64,000 bases of DNA from Collinsella sp. (GTDB lineage Bacteria; Actinomycetota; Coriobacteriia; Coriobacteriales; Coriobacteriaceae), in the NCBI GenBank assembly GCA_018382295.1, contig JAGZQF010000004.1, positions 62,001 through 126,000 of the forward strand, written 5' to 3'. Within the stretch, counting starts at the first letter, position 1. Every line of letters begins with the position of its first letter. Below are positions 16,217-25,701 of this stretch, piece by piece. The notes beneath the pieces were generated by a model. It ran no database searches. It saw only the letters and a list, made by a program, of their open reading frames with translations, and was not told the origin of the DNA. The position numbers were made by a program, and so were the translations under genes.

Positions 16217-17611
16217 ATGACCCAGGAGACGGTTACGAACGGCACTGAAGCCCTGTTCACTCGCGAAGGTATGCCTCCCGTTAAGGAAATGATCCCGTGT
16301 GCCCTTCAGCACGTACTGGCATCGTTTGCCGGCATCATTACCCCGGCGGTCATCATGGCCGGCGTCTACGGCTTTAATAGCCAGCAGAGCACCGACATCA
16401 TCCAGGTCGCGCTCATTCTTTCGGCGATCGACACGGCCCTTCAGGCCTTCGCTCCCTTCCGTCGCATCGGCGGCGGCCTGCCCATCGTCATGGGCGTTTC
16501 GTTCGCGTTTCTGCCGGCCCTGCAGGCCATGGGTGCCTCGGGCTTTAGCTTTGGTGCGCTGCTGGGTGGCGAGATCGTCGGCGGCGCCGTCGCGGTCCTC
16601 TTTGGTCTGGCCTACAGCAAGATCAAGTGGCTGTTCCCGCCTGTCGTGACCGGTACGGTCATCTTCTCCATTGGCGTCTCTCTCTATCCCACGGCTGTCA
16701 AGTATATGGCCGGCGGTATGGGTACGCCGCTGTGGGGCACCCCGCAGGCCTGGTGCGTCGCTCTTATCACCTTCGCCGTGGTCTTTGCGCTCGCCAACTT
16801 TGGCAAGGGCACGCTCAAGCTGGGATCCGTGTTCTTTGGCATGATCGTTGGTATGATCGTCTCCATCCCCTTTGGCATGATCGACTTCTCCAGCGTCGCC
16901 ACCGCCCAGGTCTTCGCCCTTCCCAAGCTCATGCCCTATGCGCTCGAGTTTGATCCCGAGGTCTGCATTACCCTTGCCGTCGTGTTCCCCATGGTTGCCA
17001 TCCAGGTTATCGGCGACGTCTCTGCCGCCTGCCTGGGCTCCATCGACCGTATGCCCACCGAGCGCGAGCTCTCCGGCGCTATCGTGTCCCAGGGCCTCAC
17101 CTCTATGGTCGGCGGCCTGCTGGGCGGTCTTCCCACCAGCGCCCTTGGCCAGAACGTGGGCATCATCTGCTCCAACAAGGTCGTCAACAAGTGGGTCTTT
17201 GTGATCATCGCGGCCGTCTTTGCCATCGCCGGCCTGTTCCCGCAGCTCTCTGCCGTCCTTTCCGCTATCCCGCAGCCCGTCATCGGCGGCGCGACCGTCG
17301 GCGTCTTTGGCACCATCACCATGAACGGCGTGCGCATGTTCACCCGCGAGGGCCTCACGCAGCGCACCACCACCATCGTCGGTACCTCCGTCGTCTTTGG
17401 CCTGGGTATCTGGATGGCCAGCGGTTGCCTTGCCGGTGAGGGTATGCCCACCTGGGTGCCCACCGTCATCGGCTCCAATGCCGTAACCCCCACCGCCATC
17501 ATGGCCATTGTCCTTAACCTGATCCTTCCGCAGACGCCGGTCGTGGCTCAGCACATCGATGCTGCCAAGGACGCTGCCGTGGATCTGGTCTTGCCCGAGA
17601 GCAAGAAGTAA
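16217..17611 (+). CDS. nucleobase:cation symporter-2 family purine (xanthine/urate) permease
   Basis: 464 residues and about 14 membrane helices. Takes up xanthine, urate or a related purine with H+ or Na+. Family marks: ALQHVLASFAGIITPAVI (TM1, about 28-45), IGGGLPIVMGVSFAFLP, and the signature region GQNVGIICSNKV (about 313-324), in which the threonine commonly found in xanthine permeases is replaced. First gene of the left purine half, facing the YheO-like regulator. Position beside ssnA, ygfK and xanthine dehydrogenase argues for a purine substrate; xanthine and urate cannot be separated from sequence alone. Confidence 0.92.
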   Translation: MTQETVTNGTEALFTREGMPPVKEMIPCALQHVLASFAGIITPAVIMAGVYGFNSQQSTDIIQVALILSAIDTALQAFAPFRRIGGGLPIVMGVSFAFLPALQAMGASGFSFGALLGGEIVGGAVAVLFGLAYSKIKWLFPPVVTGTVIFSIGVSLYPTAVKYMAGGMGTPLWGTPQAWCVALITFAVVFALANFGKGTLKLGSVFFGMIVGMIVSIPFGMIDFSSVATAQVFALPKLMPYALEFDPEVCITLAVVFPMVAIQVIGDVSAACLGSIDRMPTERELSGAIVSQGLTSMVGGLLGGLPTSALGQNVGIICSNKVVNKWVFVIIAAVFAIAGLFPQLSAVLSAIPQPVIGGATVGVFGTITMNGVRMFTREGLTQRTTTIVGTSVVFGLGIWMASGCLAGEGMPTWVPTVIGSNAVTPTAIMAIVLNLILPQTPVVAQHIDAAKDAAVDLVLPESKK

Positions 17612-17628
17612 CCAATTCGGTGCTATTC

Positions 17629-17700
17629 GTCGGCGGGCGCATCGCCTCGTCCGCCGACGTCATGCGGTGCCAAGCCGCACTTCAAAGGGTTTGTCCCTTT
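17629..17700 (+). promoter_or_regulatory. three consecutive hairpins in the ssnA leader
   Basis: GTCGGCGG/CCGCCGAC (17629-17636, 17651-17658), TGCGG/CCGCA (17663-17667, 17675-17679) and AAAGGG/CCCTTT (17684-17689, 17695-17700) follow the permease stop, 107 bases before ssnA. No T-run. Could be an mRNA-stability or riboswitch-like leader; it does not match the guanine riboswitch core. Confidence 0.4.
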
Positions 17701-17806
17701 GGTGAAGCGTTGACGGGAGAGGGCCCGTTTCCGGTGTAGGCCGGCGCTTCGCACTCCGCCATGTCAGAGGTGTCAAACCCCGCCCCTGATGTTGAAGGGA
17801 GCATTT

Positions 17807-19162
17807 ATGCTTCTGGTCGCTAACGGTTCCGTCTTTACCCGCAATGCTCAGGCCCCGTTCATTCCAAACGGTGCGGTCGCCATTGACGGAGATACGATCG
17901 TCGAAGTAGGTCCCGAGTGCGAGCTCAAGGCCAAGTACCCGGATGCCGAGTACGTCGATGCCCAGGGCAACCTCATCATGCCCGGACTCATCAACTGCCA
18001 CACCCACATCTACTCGGGTCTGGCCCGCGGCCTTGCCATTAAGGGCTGCAACCCCACCAACTTCCTGGAGAATCTTGAGCAGCAGTGGTGGAAGATCGAC
18101 GACAATCTGACACTCGACGGCACCAAGGCAAGCGCCTATGCCACGATTCTGGACTCCATTCGCGATGGTGTCACCACGATCTTCGACCACCACGCGAGCT
18201 TCTGCGAGATCCCGGGAAGCCTCTTTACCATTAAGGATGCAGCTCAGGAGCTGGGCATGCGTTCGTGCCTGTGCTACGAGGTCTCCGATCGCCGCGGCCA
18301 GGAAAAATGCGACCAGGCCATTGCCGAGAACGCCGAATTTGCCCAGTGGGCCGCCAAGGAGCGTCGCGACAACGACAACCACATGATCGCTGCCATGTTT
18401 GGCGGACATGCCACCTTTACACTTTCGGACGAGACCATGGATAAGATGGCCGAGGCCAACAACGGCCTGACCGGCTTCCACATCCATGTGTGCGAGGGCA
18501 TGAACGACGTGTGGGATTCCCGCCTCAACCGCGGTGGTATCAGCCCCGTCGAGCGCCTGCTGCAGCACAACCTGCTGGGTCCCGACACCATGCTCGGCCA
18601 CTGCATCCACGTGACGCCTGCCGAGATGGATATCGTCAAGGAGTCCGGCACCTGGCTCGTCAACAACCCAGAATCCAATATGGGCAACGCCGTAGGCTGC
18701 GCCCCCGTGCTCGAGTTCTTCCGCCGCGGCATCCCCGTGTGCATGGGCACCGATGCCTACACCCACGATATGCTCGAGAGCCTCAAGGTCTTCCTGATCA
18801 TTCAGCGTCACAACGCCGCTATGCCCAACGTGGGCTGGTGCGAGGCAATGACGATGCTGTTCGAGAACAACGCCAAGATGGCCAGCAAGTACTTCGATCG
18901 CAAGCTCGGTGTGCTCGAGGCCGGCGCTGCCGCCGACGTCATCGTCATGGACTACAAGCCCTTTACGCCGCTGAGCGAGGAGAACATCGACGGCCACATG
19001 CTCTTTGGCATGATGGGCAAAAACTGCCGCACCACCATCATCAACGGCCGCGTCCTGTACAAGGATCGCGAGTTCGTTGGCATTGATGAGGACAAGATCA
19101 ACGCGTGGACCATGGCTGAGTCCAAGAAGCTCTGGAGCATGCTCAACGAACGCACCTACTAA
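17807..19162 (+). CDS. ssnA: SsnA-type amidohydrolase (putative purine/guanine-type deaminase)
   Basis: 451 residues from ATG 17807, preceded by GAAGGGA; an in-frame start at 17789 lacks a ribosome site. Amidohydrolase superfamily: the metal motif PGLINCHTHIYSGLARG (about 59-75), the third ligand in GLTGFHIHVCEG, GHCIHVT for the next histidine, and the metal aspartate in CMGTDAYTHD. Closest to SsnA of the E. coli ygf/yge purine locus; deaminates a purine or pterin-like ring, precise substrate not settled. Lies between permease and ygfK, as in other anaerobe purine clusters. Confidence 0.9.
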   Translation: MLLVANGSVFTRNAQAPFIPNGAVAIDGDTIVEVGPECELKAKYPDAEYVDAQGNLIMPGLINCHTHIYSGLARGLAIKGCNPTNFLENLEQQWWKIDDNLTLDGTKASAYATILDSIRDGVTTIFDHHASFCEIPGSLFTIKDAAQELGMRSCLCYEVSDRRGQEKCDQAIAENAEFAQWAAKERRDNDNHMIAAMFGGHATFTLSDETMDKMAEANNGLTGFHIHVCEGMNDVWDSRLNRGGISPVERLLQHNLLGPDTMLGHCIHVTPAEMDIVKESGTWLVNNPESNMGNAVGCAPVLEFFRRGIPVCMGTDAYTHDMLESLKVFLIIQRHNAAMPNVGWCEAMTMLFENNAKMASKYFDRKLGVLEAGAAADVIVMDYKPFTPLSEENIDGHMLFGMMGKNCRTTIINGRVLYKDREFVGIDEDKINAWTMAESKKLWSMLNERTY

Positions 19163-19176
19163 TTACAAGCAGATTC

Positions 19177-19212
19177 ACGCGCGTCGGATGTTTCGCCGCG
19201 TTCGACGCGCGT
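19177..19212 (+). promoter_or_regulatory. hairpin between ssnA and ygfK
   Basis: ACGCGCGTCG (19177-19186) is the perfect reverse complement of CGACGCGCGT (19203-19212), with a 16-base loop and no T-run. Possible mRNA processing or partial attenuation site. Confidence 0.45.
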
Positions 19213-19310
19213 ATAGGCGGCCTCCGCGGGGTCGCCGGCGCTGTGCTAGCGCTACACCGTATTTGCGCCCGTCGCGCGGTCTCGCCGGGCGTTACAGAGA
19301 GGAGCTCATT

Positions 19311-22310
19311 ATGAGCGACATCATGAGGCCGATCCCGTTTTCGCAGCTGATGAACTGGATCATCGAGGAGCACAAGACTCAGGGCGCCGTCTTTGGCGTG
19401 CACAAGATGGTCACGACCAACCAGGAGGGCGCGCTTCCCATTTTTGACGAGCGCATCGAGACTCCGTTTGGCCCGGCCGCCGGTCCCAATACGCAGCTGG
19501 CCCAGAACATCGTGGCATCCTACGTGGCCGGTTCCCGCTTCTTTGAGCTCAAGACCGTTCAGGTTATGGACGGCGAGGAGCTCTCCAAGTGTGTGAACAA
19601 GCCCTGCATCGTGGCGCAGGACGAGTGCTACAACTGCGAGTGGTCGACCGAGCTCGAGGTTCCGCAGGCCTTTGCCGAGTACGTGAAGGCATGGTTTGCC
19701 TGCCACCTGATCGCTCGCGAGTACGGCCTGGGCAGCCCGGATGGTTTTGTCTTCAACATGTCCGTGGGTTATGACCTCGAGGGCATCAAGAGCCCCAAGG
19801 TCGATGCGTACATTGAGGGCATGAAGGACGCCAGCGGCTCCGAGGTTTGGAACGAGTGCCGCACGTGGGCGCTCGCTAACCTGGACAAGTTTGAGAATGT
19901 CGATGCCGCGTTTGTCGAGTCCATCCCGGCGCGCGTCTCCAACTCCATTACCGAGTCCACGCTGCATGGCTGCCCGCCGGCGGAGATCGAGCGCATCGCG
20001 ACCTATCTGATTACCGAGAAGGGTCTCAACACCTACATCAAGTGCAACCCCACGCTGCTGGGCTATGAGTTTGCTCGCCAGCGCCTCAACGAGCTGGGCT
20101 TCGACTACATCGTCTTCGATGACACGCACTTCCGCGAGGATCTGCAGTGGGTCGACGCTGTGCCCATGTTTGAGCGTCTGATTGCCCTGTGTGCCGAGCG
20201 CGGCCTGGAGTTTGGCGTCAAGCTGACCAACACGTTCCCCGTCGACGTGACGAGGAACGAGCTGCCCTCCACCGAGATGTACATGTCCGGCCGTTCGCTG
20301 TTCTCGCTGACCATCGAGGCCGCCCGTCGCATTACCGAGCAGTTCGATGGCAAGCTGCGCATTAGCTACTCTGGCGGTGCTACGGTCTACAACATCCGCG
20401 CCCTGTACGATGCCGGCATTTGGCCCGTCACCCTGGCGACCGACGTACTCAAGCCTGGTGGCTACGAGCGCTTTAGCCAGATGGCTGGCGAGTTTACCGA
20501 CCTGGATGGCAAGCCGTTCGCGGGCGTCTCTCTCGAGGCCGTGACTGCGATCCAGACCGACTCGCTCACCAACCCGCTCTACAAGAAGCCGCTGCGCCCG
20601 CTGCCCGACCGCAAGGTCGCCGGCAAGAGCCCGCTTTCCGACTGCTTTACCACGCCGTGCCGCACGAGCTGCCCCATCCAGCAGGATATTCCCGCCTATC
20701 TGGCGGCTGTTGACGAGGGCCGCTACGAGGACGCACTCAACATCATCATCGAGCGCAACGCCCTGCCGTTCATCACCGGTACCATCTGCCCGCATCCCTG
20801 CGGCCGTGCCTGCGAGCGTGCGTTCTACGAGCCCGAGGGCGCCCAGATCCGCGCCAGCAAGCTCAAGGCCGCCCGCGAGGCCATGACGGCCGTGCTGCCC
20901 AAGCTGCGCGCCCAGGCCATCGCCAACGACGGCGAGCGCAACGTTGCCGTTATCGGCGGCGGCCCGGCCGGCCTGGCGACGGCGTTCTTCCTGACGCGTG
21001 CCGGCGTGCCCGTCACCATCTTCGAGGCCCGCGATTCGCTCGGCGGCGTGGTCCGTCACGTGATCCCCGAGTTCCGTATCGCCAGTGACGATATCTCTCA
21101 CGATGCCGAGCTCTGCTTGGCCTTTGGCGCCAAGGTACAGCTCAATGCTCGCGTGGATTCCATTGAAGAGCTCAAGGCCCAGGGCTTTACCAACGTGGTC
21201 GTGGCCACCGGTGCCTGGATGCCCGGCTCTGCGGGCTTGGGCGAGGGTGCCGAGCTCGACGTGCTGGAGTTCCTCGAGGCCGCCAAGAAGGGCGAGAAGC
21301 TCGAGCTGGGCGAGGATGTCGTAGTCATTGGCGCCGGTAACACCGCTATGGATGCGGCTCGCGTGGCCAAGCGCCTGGCTGGTGTGAAGAACGTGCGTCT
21401 GGTGTATCGTCGCACCAAGAAGCAGATGCCCGCCGACGAGGAAGAGCTTGATCTTGCTCTTGCCGACGGCGTTGAGTTCTGCGAGCTGCTGGCGCCCAAG
21501 GCACTCAACGGCGCCGTGCTGACCTGCGACGTTATGGGGCTTGGCGAGCCGGATGCAAGCGGCCGCCGCAGCCCCGTCGCCACGGGCGAGACCGTCGAGC
21601 TTCCCGCCACCACGGTGATCTGCGCCGTGGGCGAGGGCATCGATGCCAGCCTGTACGACGCCGCGGGCGTCGAGCACGACCGTCGCGGCCGCCTTGCCGC
21701 CACCTCCACCGGCGTCGAGGGCGTTTGGGCTGCCGGTGACTGCCGTCGCGGTCCGGCCACCGTGGTCGAGGCTATCGCCGACGCCGCCGAGGTCGCCCGC
21801 GCCATCGCCGGCGTGGACTTTAACAAGTACGCTGACCAGAACGCTCAGGCCGGCCGCGAGGACACCTGCTACGAGCGCAAGGGGTCGCTGTGCCGCGACA
21901 AGCGCAACTGCACCAAGACCCGCTGCCTGGGCTGCGGCTCGGTGTGCGAGGTCTGCTGCGATGTGTGCCCCAACCGCGCCAACGTGGCAATTAAGGTGCC
22001 GGGCCTGGCCAAGCATCAGGTCGTCCATGTCGACGGCATGTGCAACGAATGCGGTAACTGCGCCGTGTTCTGCCCCTACCAGGAGGGTCGTCCCTACAAG
22101 GACAAGCTCACCCTGTTCTGGAGCGAGCAGGACATGGAGAACTCCGAGAACGAGGGCTTCCTGGCCGTGGACGAGGACCACTTTAAGGTTCGCGTCGCCG
22201 GCACGGTCCGCACCGTCTCGGTCGATGCCGTCAACACCGGTCTTCCCGAGGCCGTCCGCCTGACCATCAGGGCCGTGCGCGACAACTATTCGTACCTTCT
22301 TAAGAAATAG
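19311..22310 (+). CDS. ygfK: YgfK-type flavin/iron-sulfur oxidoreductase (putative selenate reductase subunit family)
   Basis: 999 residues from ATG 19311 (GAGAGGAGCTC upstream); a longer in-frame extension to 19077 overlaps ssnA and is rejected. Parts in order: an N-terminal barrel-like domain (MSDIMRPIPFSQLMNWI, TPFGPAAGPNTQLAQNI); a GltD-like cysteine segment TTPCRTSCPIQQDIPAYL near 447; a FAD motif AVIGGGPAGLATAFF near 545; an NAD(P) motif VVVIGAGNTAMDAARVA near 671; and C-terminal clusters CLGCGSVCEVCCDVCP and CNECGNCAVFCP. It moves electrons between NAD(P)H and a partner. Genetically tied to anaerobic urate/purine use; a selenate reductase role in the name is historical. Twelve bases upstream of the polyferredoxin. 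Confidence 0.92.
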   Translation: MSDIMRPIPFSQLMNWIIEEHKTQGAVFGVHKMVTTNQEGALPIFDERIETPFGPAAGPNTQLAQNIVASYVAGSRFFELKTVQVMDGEELSKCVNKPCIVAQDECYNCEWSTELEVPQAFAEYVKAWFACHLIAREYGLGSPDGFVFNMSVGYDLEGIKSPKVDAYIEGMKDASGSEVWNECRTWALANLDKFENVDAAFVESIPARVSNSITESTLHGCPPAEIERIATYLITEKGLNTYIKCNPTLLGYEFARQRLNELGFDYIVFDDTHFREDLQWVDAVPMFERLIALCAERGLEFGVKLTNTFPVDVTRNELPSTEMYMSGRSLFSLTIEAARRITEQFDGKLRISYSGGATVYNIRALYDAGIWPVTLATDVLKPGGYERFSQMAGEFTDLDGKPFAGVSLEAVTAIQTDSLTNPLYKKPLRPLPDRKVAGKSPLSDCFTTPCRTSCPIQQDIPAYLAAVDEGRYEDALNIIIERNALPFITGTICPHPCGRACERAFYEPEGAQIRASKLKAAREAMTAVLPKLRAQAIANDGERNVAVIGGGPAGLATAFFLTRAGVPVTIFEARDSLGGVVRHVIPEFRIASDDISHDAELCLAFGAKVQLNARVDSIEELKAQGFTNVVVATGAWMPGSAGLGEGAELDVLEFLEAAKKGEKLELGEDVVVIGAGNTAMDAARVAKRLAGVKNVRLVYRRTKKQMPADEEELDLALADGVEFCELLAPKALNGAVLTCDVMGLGEPDASGRRSPVATGETVELPATTVICAVGEGIDASLYDAAGVEHDRRGRLAATSTGVEGVWAAGDCRRGPATVVEAIADAAEVARAIAGVDFNKYADQNAQAGREDTCYERKGSLCRDKRNCTKTRCLGCGSVCEVCCDVCPNRANVAIKVPGLAKHQVVHVDGMCNECGNCAVFCPYQEGRPYKDKLTLFWSEQDMENSENEGFLAVDEDHFKVRVAGTVRTVSVDAVNTGLPEAVRLTIRAVRDNYSYLLKK

Positions 22311-22321
22311 GCGAGTCTCTT

Positions 22322-22801
22322 ATGGCCAAATCCATTCAACATAACGTGGCCTACGTTGCCTGCGGAAGTGGTTGCGCTTCCGCAGGCGGCGACGCCCGCT
22401 GCAGCGAAGGCTGCATTGGCTGTGGCGCCTGCGTCACGGCCTGCCCCTACGGCGCCATTGCGCTGGTCGATGGCATCGCCCGCGTGGATCGCTCCAAGTG
22501 CACGGGCTGTGGCCTGTGCGGCATGGCGTGCCCGCAGCGCGTGATTGCCTTCGTTCCCGGCTACCAGAACATTCTGGTGCGCTGCAACAACACCGATAAG
22601 GGCGCCATCGCTCGCAAGATCTGCGACACGAGCTGCATCGGTTGCGGCATGTGCGCTAAAAAGTGCCCTGCCGGCGCTATCCGCATCGAGGACAACTGCG
22701 CCCATATCGACGGCGTGGACTGCCTGTCGTGCGGCATGTGCGCCGTCGTCTGCCCGCATGGCGCCATCCACGACCGCACCGGCATCGCCGCCGGCGTGTA
22801 G
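22322..22801 (+). CDS. 4Fe-4S polyferredoxin, probable electron carrier for YgfK and xanthine dehydrogenase
   Basis: 159 residues with four 4Fe-4S motifs: CIGCGACVTACP, CTGCGLCGMACP, CIGCGMCAKKCP and CLSCGMCAVVCP. The N-terminal stretch has further cysteines (ACGSGCASAGGDARC), resembling the RnfB-type [Fe-S] entry. It has no membrane anchor. Placed 11 bases after ygfK and 12 before the xanthine dehydrogenase gene, it most likely carries electrons between them. ATG at 22322 has GGCGAGTCTCTT upstream, a weak ribosome site suggesting coupling to ygfK. Confidence 0.9.
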   Translation: MAKSIQHNVAYVACGSGCASAGGDARCSEGCIGCGACVTACPYGAIALVDGIARVDRSKCTGCGLCGMACPQRVIAFVPGYQNILVRCNNTDKGAIARKICDTSCIGCGMCAKKCPAGAIRIEDNCAHIDGVDCLSCGMCAVVCPHGAIHDRTGIAAGV

Positions 22802-22813
22802 AAGGGAATCACC

Positions 22814-25591
22814 ATGGCACAGGAATTCACTTTTACCGTTAACGGCGTCGAGCGCACGACGACGGAGAATAAACCGCTGCTGCGCTACCTGCGCGACGAC
22901 CTGCATATCCATTCCGCCAAGGATGGCTGCTCCGAAGGCGCTTGCGGCACCTGCACCATCCATGTGGACGGTGCGGCCGTCAAGGCGTGCGTACTGACCA
23001 CCGCTCTTGCCGCCGGTCGCAACATCGTGACCGTCGAGGGCCTGCCCGAGGACGTGCGCGAGGCCTTTGTGTACGCCTTTGGTGCCGTGGGCGCCGTGCA
23101 GTGCGGTTTTTGCATCCCCGGCATGGTCATGGCGGGCGCGGCGCTCATCGCTGAGGACCCCGAGCCCACCGAGGAGCAGATCAAGTACGCCATTCGCGGT
23201 AACGTCTGCCGCTGCACCGGCTACAAGAAGATCATCGAGGGCATTTCGCTGGCAGCTGCGGTGCTCCGCGGCGAAAAGCAGATCGACGAGGACCTGGAGC
23301 GCGGCGACGGCTACGGTGTGGGCAAGCGCGCCTTCCGCATCGACGTGCGCAAGAAGGTGCTCGGCGAGGGCAAGTATCCCGACGACATCGACGAGCTCGA
23401 TCAGCCGGGCCTGACCTATGCTAGCGCCGTGCGCTCCAAGTATCCGCGCGCCCGCGTGCTCTCCATTGATACCTCCAAGGCCGAGGCCCTGCCCGGTGTG
23501 GTGGGCATCCTGCGCGCCGAGGACGTGCCGGTCAACCAGGTCGGCCACCTTATCCAGGACTGGGATGTCATGATCGCCCAGGGCGATATCACCCGCTGCG
23601 TGGGTGACGCCATCGTGCTGGTGGTTGCCGAGGACGAGGCGACGCTCGAGAAGGCTAAGAAGCTCGTAAAGATTGATTACGAGCCGCTGGAGCCCGTGCG
23701 CAACATTGTCGAGGCTAGGGCTGCCGACGCCCCGCGCCTGCATGACAGTTTCTTTGCCTTTGGCAACACGGTGGAACTCAAGGACAACGTGTGCCAGAGC
23801 CGTCACGTGACGCGCGGCGACGCCGCCAAGGCGCTAGCGGAGAGCGCGTTCACCGTGACGCAGCGCTTTACCACGCCCTTTACCGAGCATGCCTTCTTGG
23901 AGCCCGAGTGCGCCGTCGCCTTCCCGTACAAGAACGGCGTCAAGGTGCAGTCGACCGACCAGGGTGCCTACGATACGCGCAAAGAGTGCGCCCACATGTT
24001 TGGCTGGGACAACGAGCCCGAGCGTGTGGTTGTCGAGACCATGCTTGTGGGCGGCGGTTTTGGCGGCAAGGAGGACGTTTCGATCCAGCACCTGGCCGCG
24101 CTTGCTGCCTATAAGCTCCAGCGTCCTGTGAAGTGCAAGCTCACGCGTGCCGAGTCGCTCGCGTTCCATCCCAAGCGCCACGCCATGGACGGCACCTTTA
24201 CGCTGGGCTGCGACGCCGAGGGCAACTTTACCGGTCTGGACTGCGAGATCAACTTTGACACCGGCGCCTACGCGTCGCTGTGCGGCCCGGTGCTCGAGCG
24301 CGCCTGCACGCATGCCGTCGGCCCCTACAAGTACCAGAACACCGACATTCGCGGTTTTGGTTACTACACCAACAACCCGCCCGCCGGCGCGTACCGAGGC
24401 TTTGGCGTTTGCCAGTCCGAGTTTGCGCTCGAGAGCCTGATCGACCTGCTGGCAGAGAAGGTCGGCCTGGATCCGTGGGAGATTCGTTACCGAAACGCCA
24501 TCGAGCCGGGCGAGGTTTTGCCCAACGGCCAGATTGCCGACTGCTCCACGGCGCTGAAGGAGACGCTGCTCGAGGTCAAGGATGCCTACTATGCGCATCC
24601 CGGACACGCCGGTATCGCCTGCGCCATGAAGAACGCCGGCGTGGGCGTTGGCCTGCCCGATGCCGGCCGCTGCAAGATTCGCATCGAGGACGGCGTGGCC
24701 GTGGTCTATGCCGCCACGTCCGACATCGGCCAGGGTTGCAACACGGTCTTTTTGCAGGACGTTGCCGAGGCATGCGGCCTGCCGCTTCGCTGCATCGCCA
24801 ATGGCGAGTGCTCTACCGAGAACGCTCCCGACTCCGGCACCACGTCTGGCTCGCGTCAGACGGTCGTGACCGGCGAGGCCGTGCGCGGTGCCGCCTTCCT
24901 GCTGCGCGATGCCATGCTTGACATCGAGGCCGGCAAGCATGCACCCGATGCTCCTGTGAGCGCCCATGGTGATGGCGTCAAGATCGAGTACGACGACGGT
25001 CGCGCCTATCAGCTGCACACACAGGAACTCGTCGCCGGCCAGGGTATGCATCCTCAAGATCCCGCTGCCGCCATCAAGGCGCTCGAGGGCTGCGAGTTTG
25101 GGTACGTGTACCTGGAGCCGACCGACAAGCTGGGCGCCGACGTTCCCAACCCCAAGAGCCACATCTGCTACGGTTTTGCCACGCATGTGGTCATTCTGGA
25201 TGATGACGGCCGCGTGAGCGAGGTCTATGCTGCGCACGATTCCGGCAAGGTGGTCAATCCCATCTCCATCCAGGGTCAGATCGAAGGCGGCGTGCTCATG
25301 GGTATGGGCTATGCGCTTACCGAGGACTGGCCGCTCAAGGACTGCGTGCCCCAGGCAAGGTACGGCACGCTCGGGCTGTTCCGTGCGCCCGAGATTCCGG
25401 ATATCCACGCCATCTACGTGGAGAAGGACGAGCTGCTGCCCGTGGCATACGGCGGCAAGGGCATCGGCGAGATCGCAACGATCCCCACGGCGCCCGCCGT
25501 ACAGAACGCCTACCGCGCGTTTGACGGCAAGCTGCGTCCAAATCTGCCCATGGTGGATACGCCCTACAGCCGCGTCCGCAACCGCGGGTAG
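22814..25591 (+). CDS. xanthine dehydrogenase, FAD-less, molybdenum (probably selenium-dependent) hydroxylase
   Basis: 925 residues; ATG after GAAGGGAATCACC. The N-terminal [2Fe-2S] domain has CSEGACGTCTIHVDG (about 39-53) and a second cluster with QCGFCIPGMVMAG and GNVCRCTGYKKI. The molybdopterin domain starts near 175 and has GGGFGGKED, PAGAYRGFGVCQSEFALESL and near the end YGGKGIGE with the catalytic glutamate. The FAD domain of three-domain xanthine dehydrogenases is missing, as in XdhD-type enzymes, so electrons must go to a partner, here probably the polyferredoxin and YgfK. The yqeB, yqeC and mocA-like genes at 42-46 kb point to a cyanylated/selenylated Mo centre. It hydroxylates hypoxanthine or xanthine, or works in reverse on urate. 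A terminator follows. Confidence 0.93.
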   Translation: MAQEFTFTVNGVERTTTENKPLLRYLRDDLHIHSAKDGCSEGACGTCTIHVDGAAVKACVLTTALAAGRNIVTVEGLPEDVREAFVYAFGAVGAVQCGFCIPGMVMAGAALIAEDPEPTEEQIKYAIRGNVCRCTGYKKIIEGISLAAAVLRGEKQIDEDLERGDGYGVGKRAFRIDVRKKVLGEGKYPDDIDELDQPGLTYASAVRSKYPRARVLSIDTSKAEALPGVVGILRAEDVPVNQVGHLIQDWDVMIAQGDITRCVGDAIVLVVAEDEATLEKAKKLVKIDYEPLEPVRNIVEARAADAPRLHDSFFAFGNTVELKDNVCQSRHVTRGDAAKALAESAFTVTQRFTTPFTEHAFLEPECAVAFPYKNGVKVQSTDQGAYDTRKECAHMFGWDNEPERVVVETMLVGGGFGGKEDVSIQHLAALAAYKLQRPVKCKLTRAESLAFHPKRHAMDGTFTLGCDAEGNFTGLDCEINFDTGAYASLCGPVLERACTHAVGPYKYQNTDIRGFGYYTNNPPAGAYRGFGVCQSEFALESLIDLLAEKVGLDPWEIRYRNAIEPGEVLPNGQIADCSTALKETLLEVKDAYYAHPGHAGIACAMKNAGVGVGLPDAGRCKIRIEDGVAVVYAATSDIGQGCNTVFLQDVAEACGLPLRCIANGECSTENAPDSGTTSGSRQTVVTGEAVRGAAFLLRDAMLDIEAGKHAPDAPVSAHGDGVKIEYDDGRAYQLHTQELVAGQGMHPQDPAAAIKALEGCEFGYVYLEPTDKLGADVPNPKSHICYGFATHVVILDDDGRVSEVYAAHDSGKVVNPISIQGQIEGGVLMGMGYALTEDWPLKDCVPQARYGTLGLFRAPEIPDIHAIYVEKDELLPVAYGGKGIGEIATIPTAPAVQNAYRAFDGKLRPNLPMVDTPYSRVRNRG

Positions 25592-25660
25592 GGTAGGGCG
25601 CGGACGGCCATTGCTGACGAGCTGTTCGCGCTCAACATCAACTACATACGCTGCGCCTTT

Positions 25661-25695
25661 GGCCCCGGCTCCATCGCGAGCCGGGGCCCTTTGTT
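25661..25695 (+). terminator. terminator of the left purine operon
   Basis: GGCCCCGGCTC (25661-25671) and GAGCCGGGGCC (25678-25688) form an 11-bp perfect stem with a six-base loop, then CTTTGTTT. Marks the junction between the purine operon and the accessory island. Confidence 0.9.
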
Positions 25696-25701
25696 TGGAG
25701 T

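Noticed and set aside
19143..22181. 1012-codon open frame on the minus strand
   Set aside because: Exact shadow of ygfK; composition (Leu/Gly/Ala/His-rich) is that of antisense to a GC-rich gene, and no ribosome site or family match.
22814..25591. Selenocysteine in the xanthine dehydrogenase or YgfK
   Set aside because: No in-frame TGA is found; selenium in this enzyme class is a labile cofactor ligand, not an amino acid.
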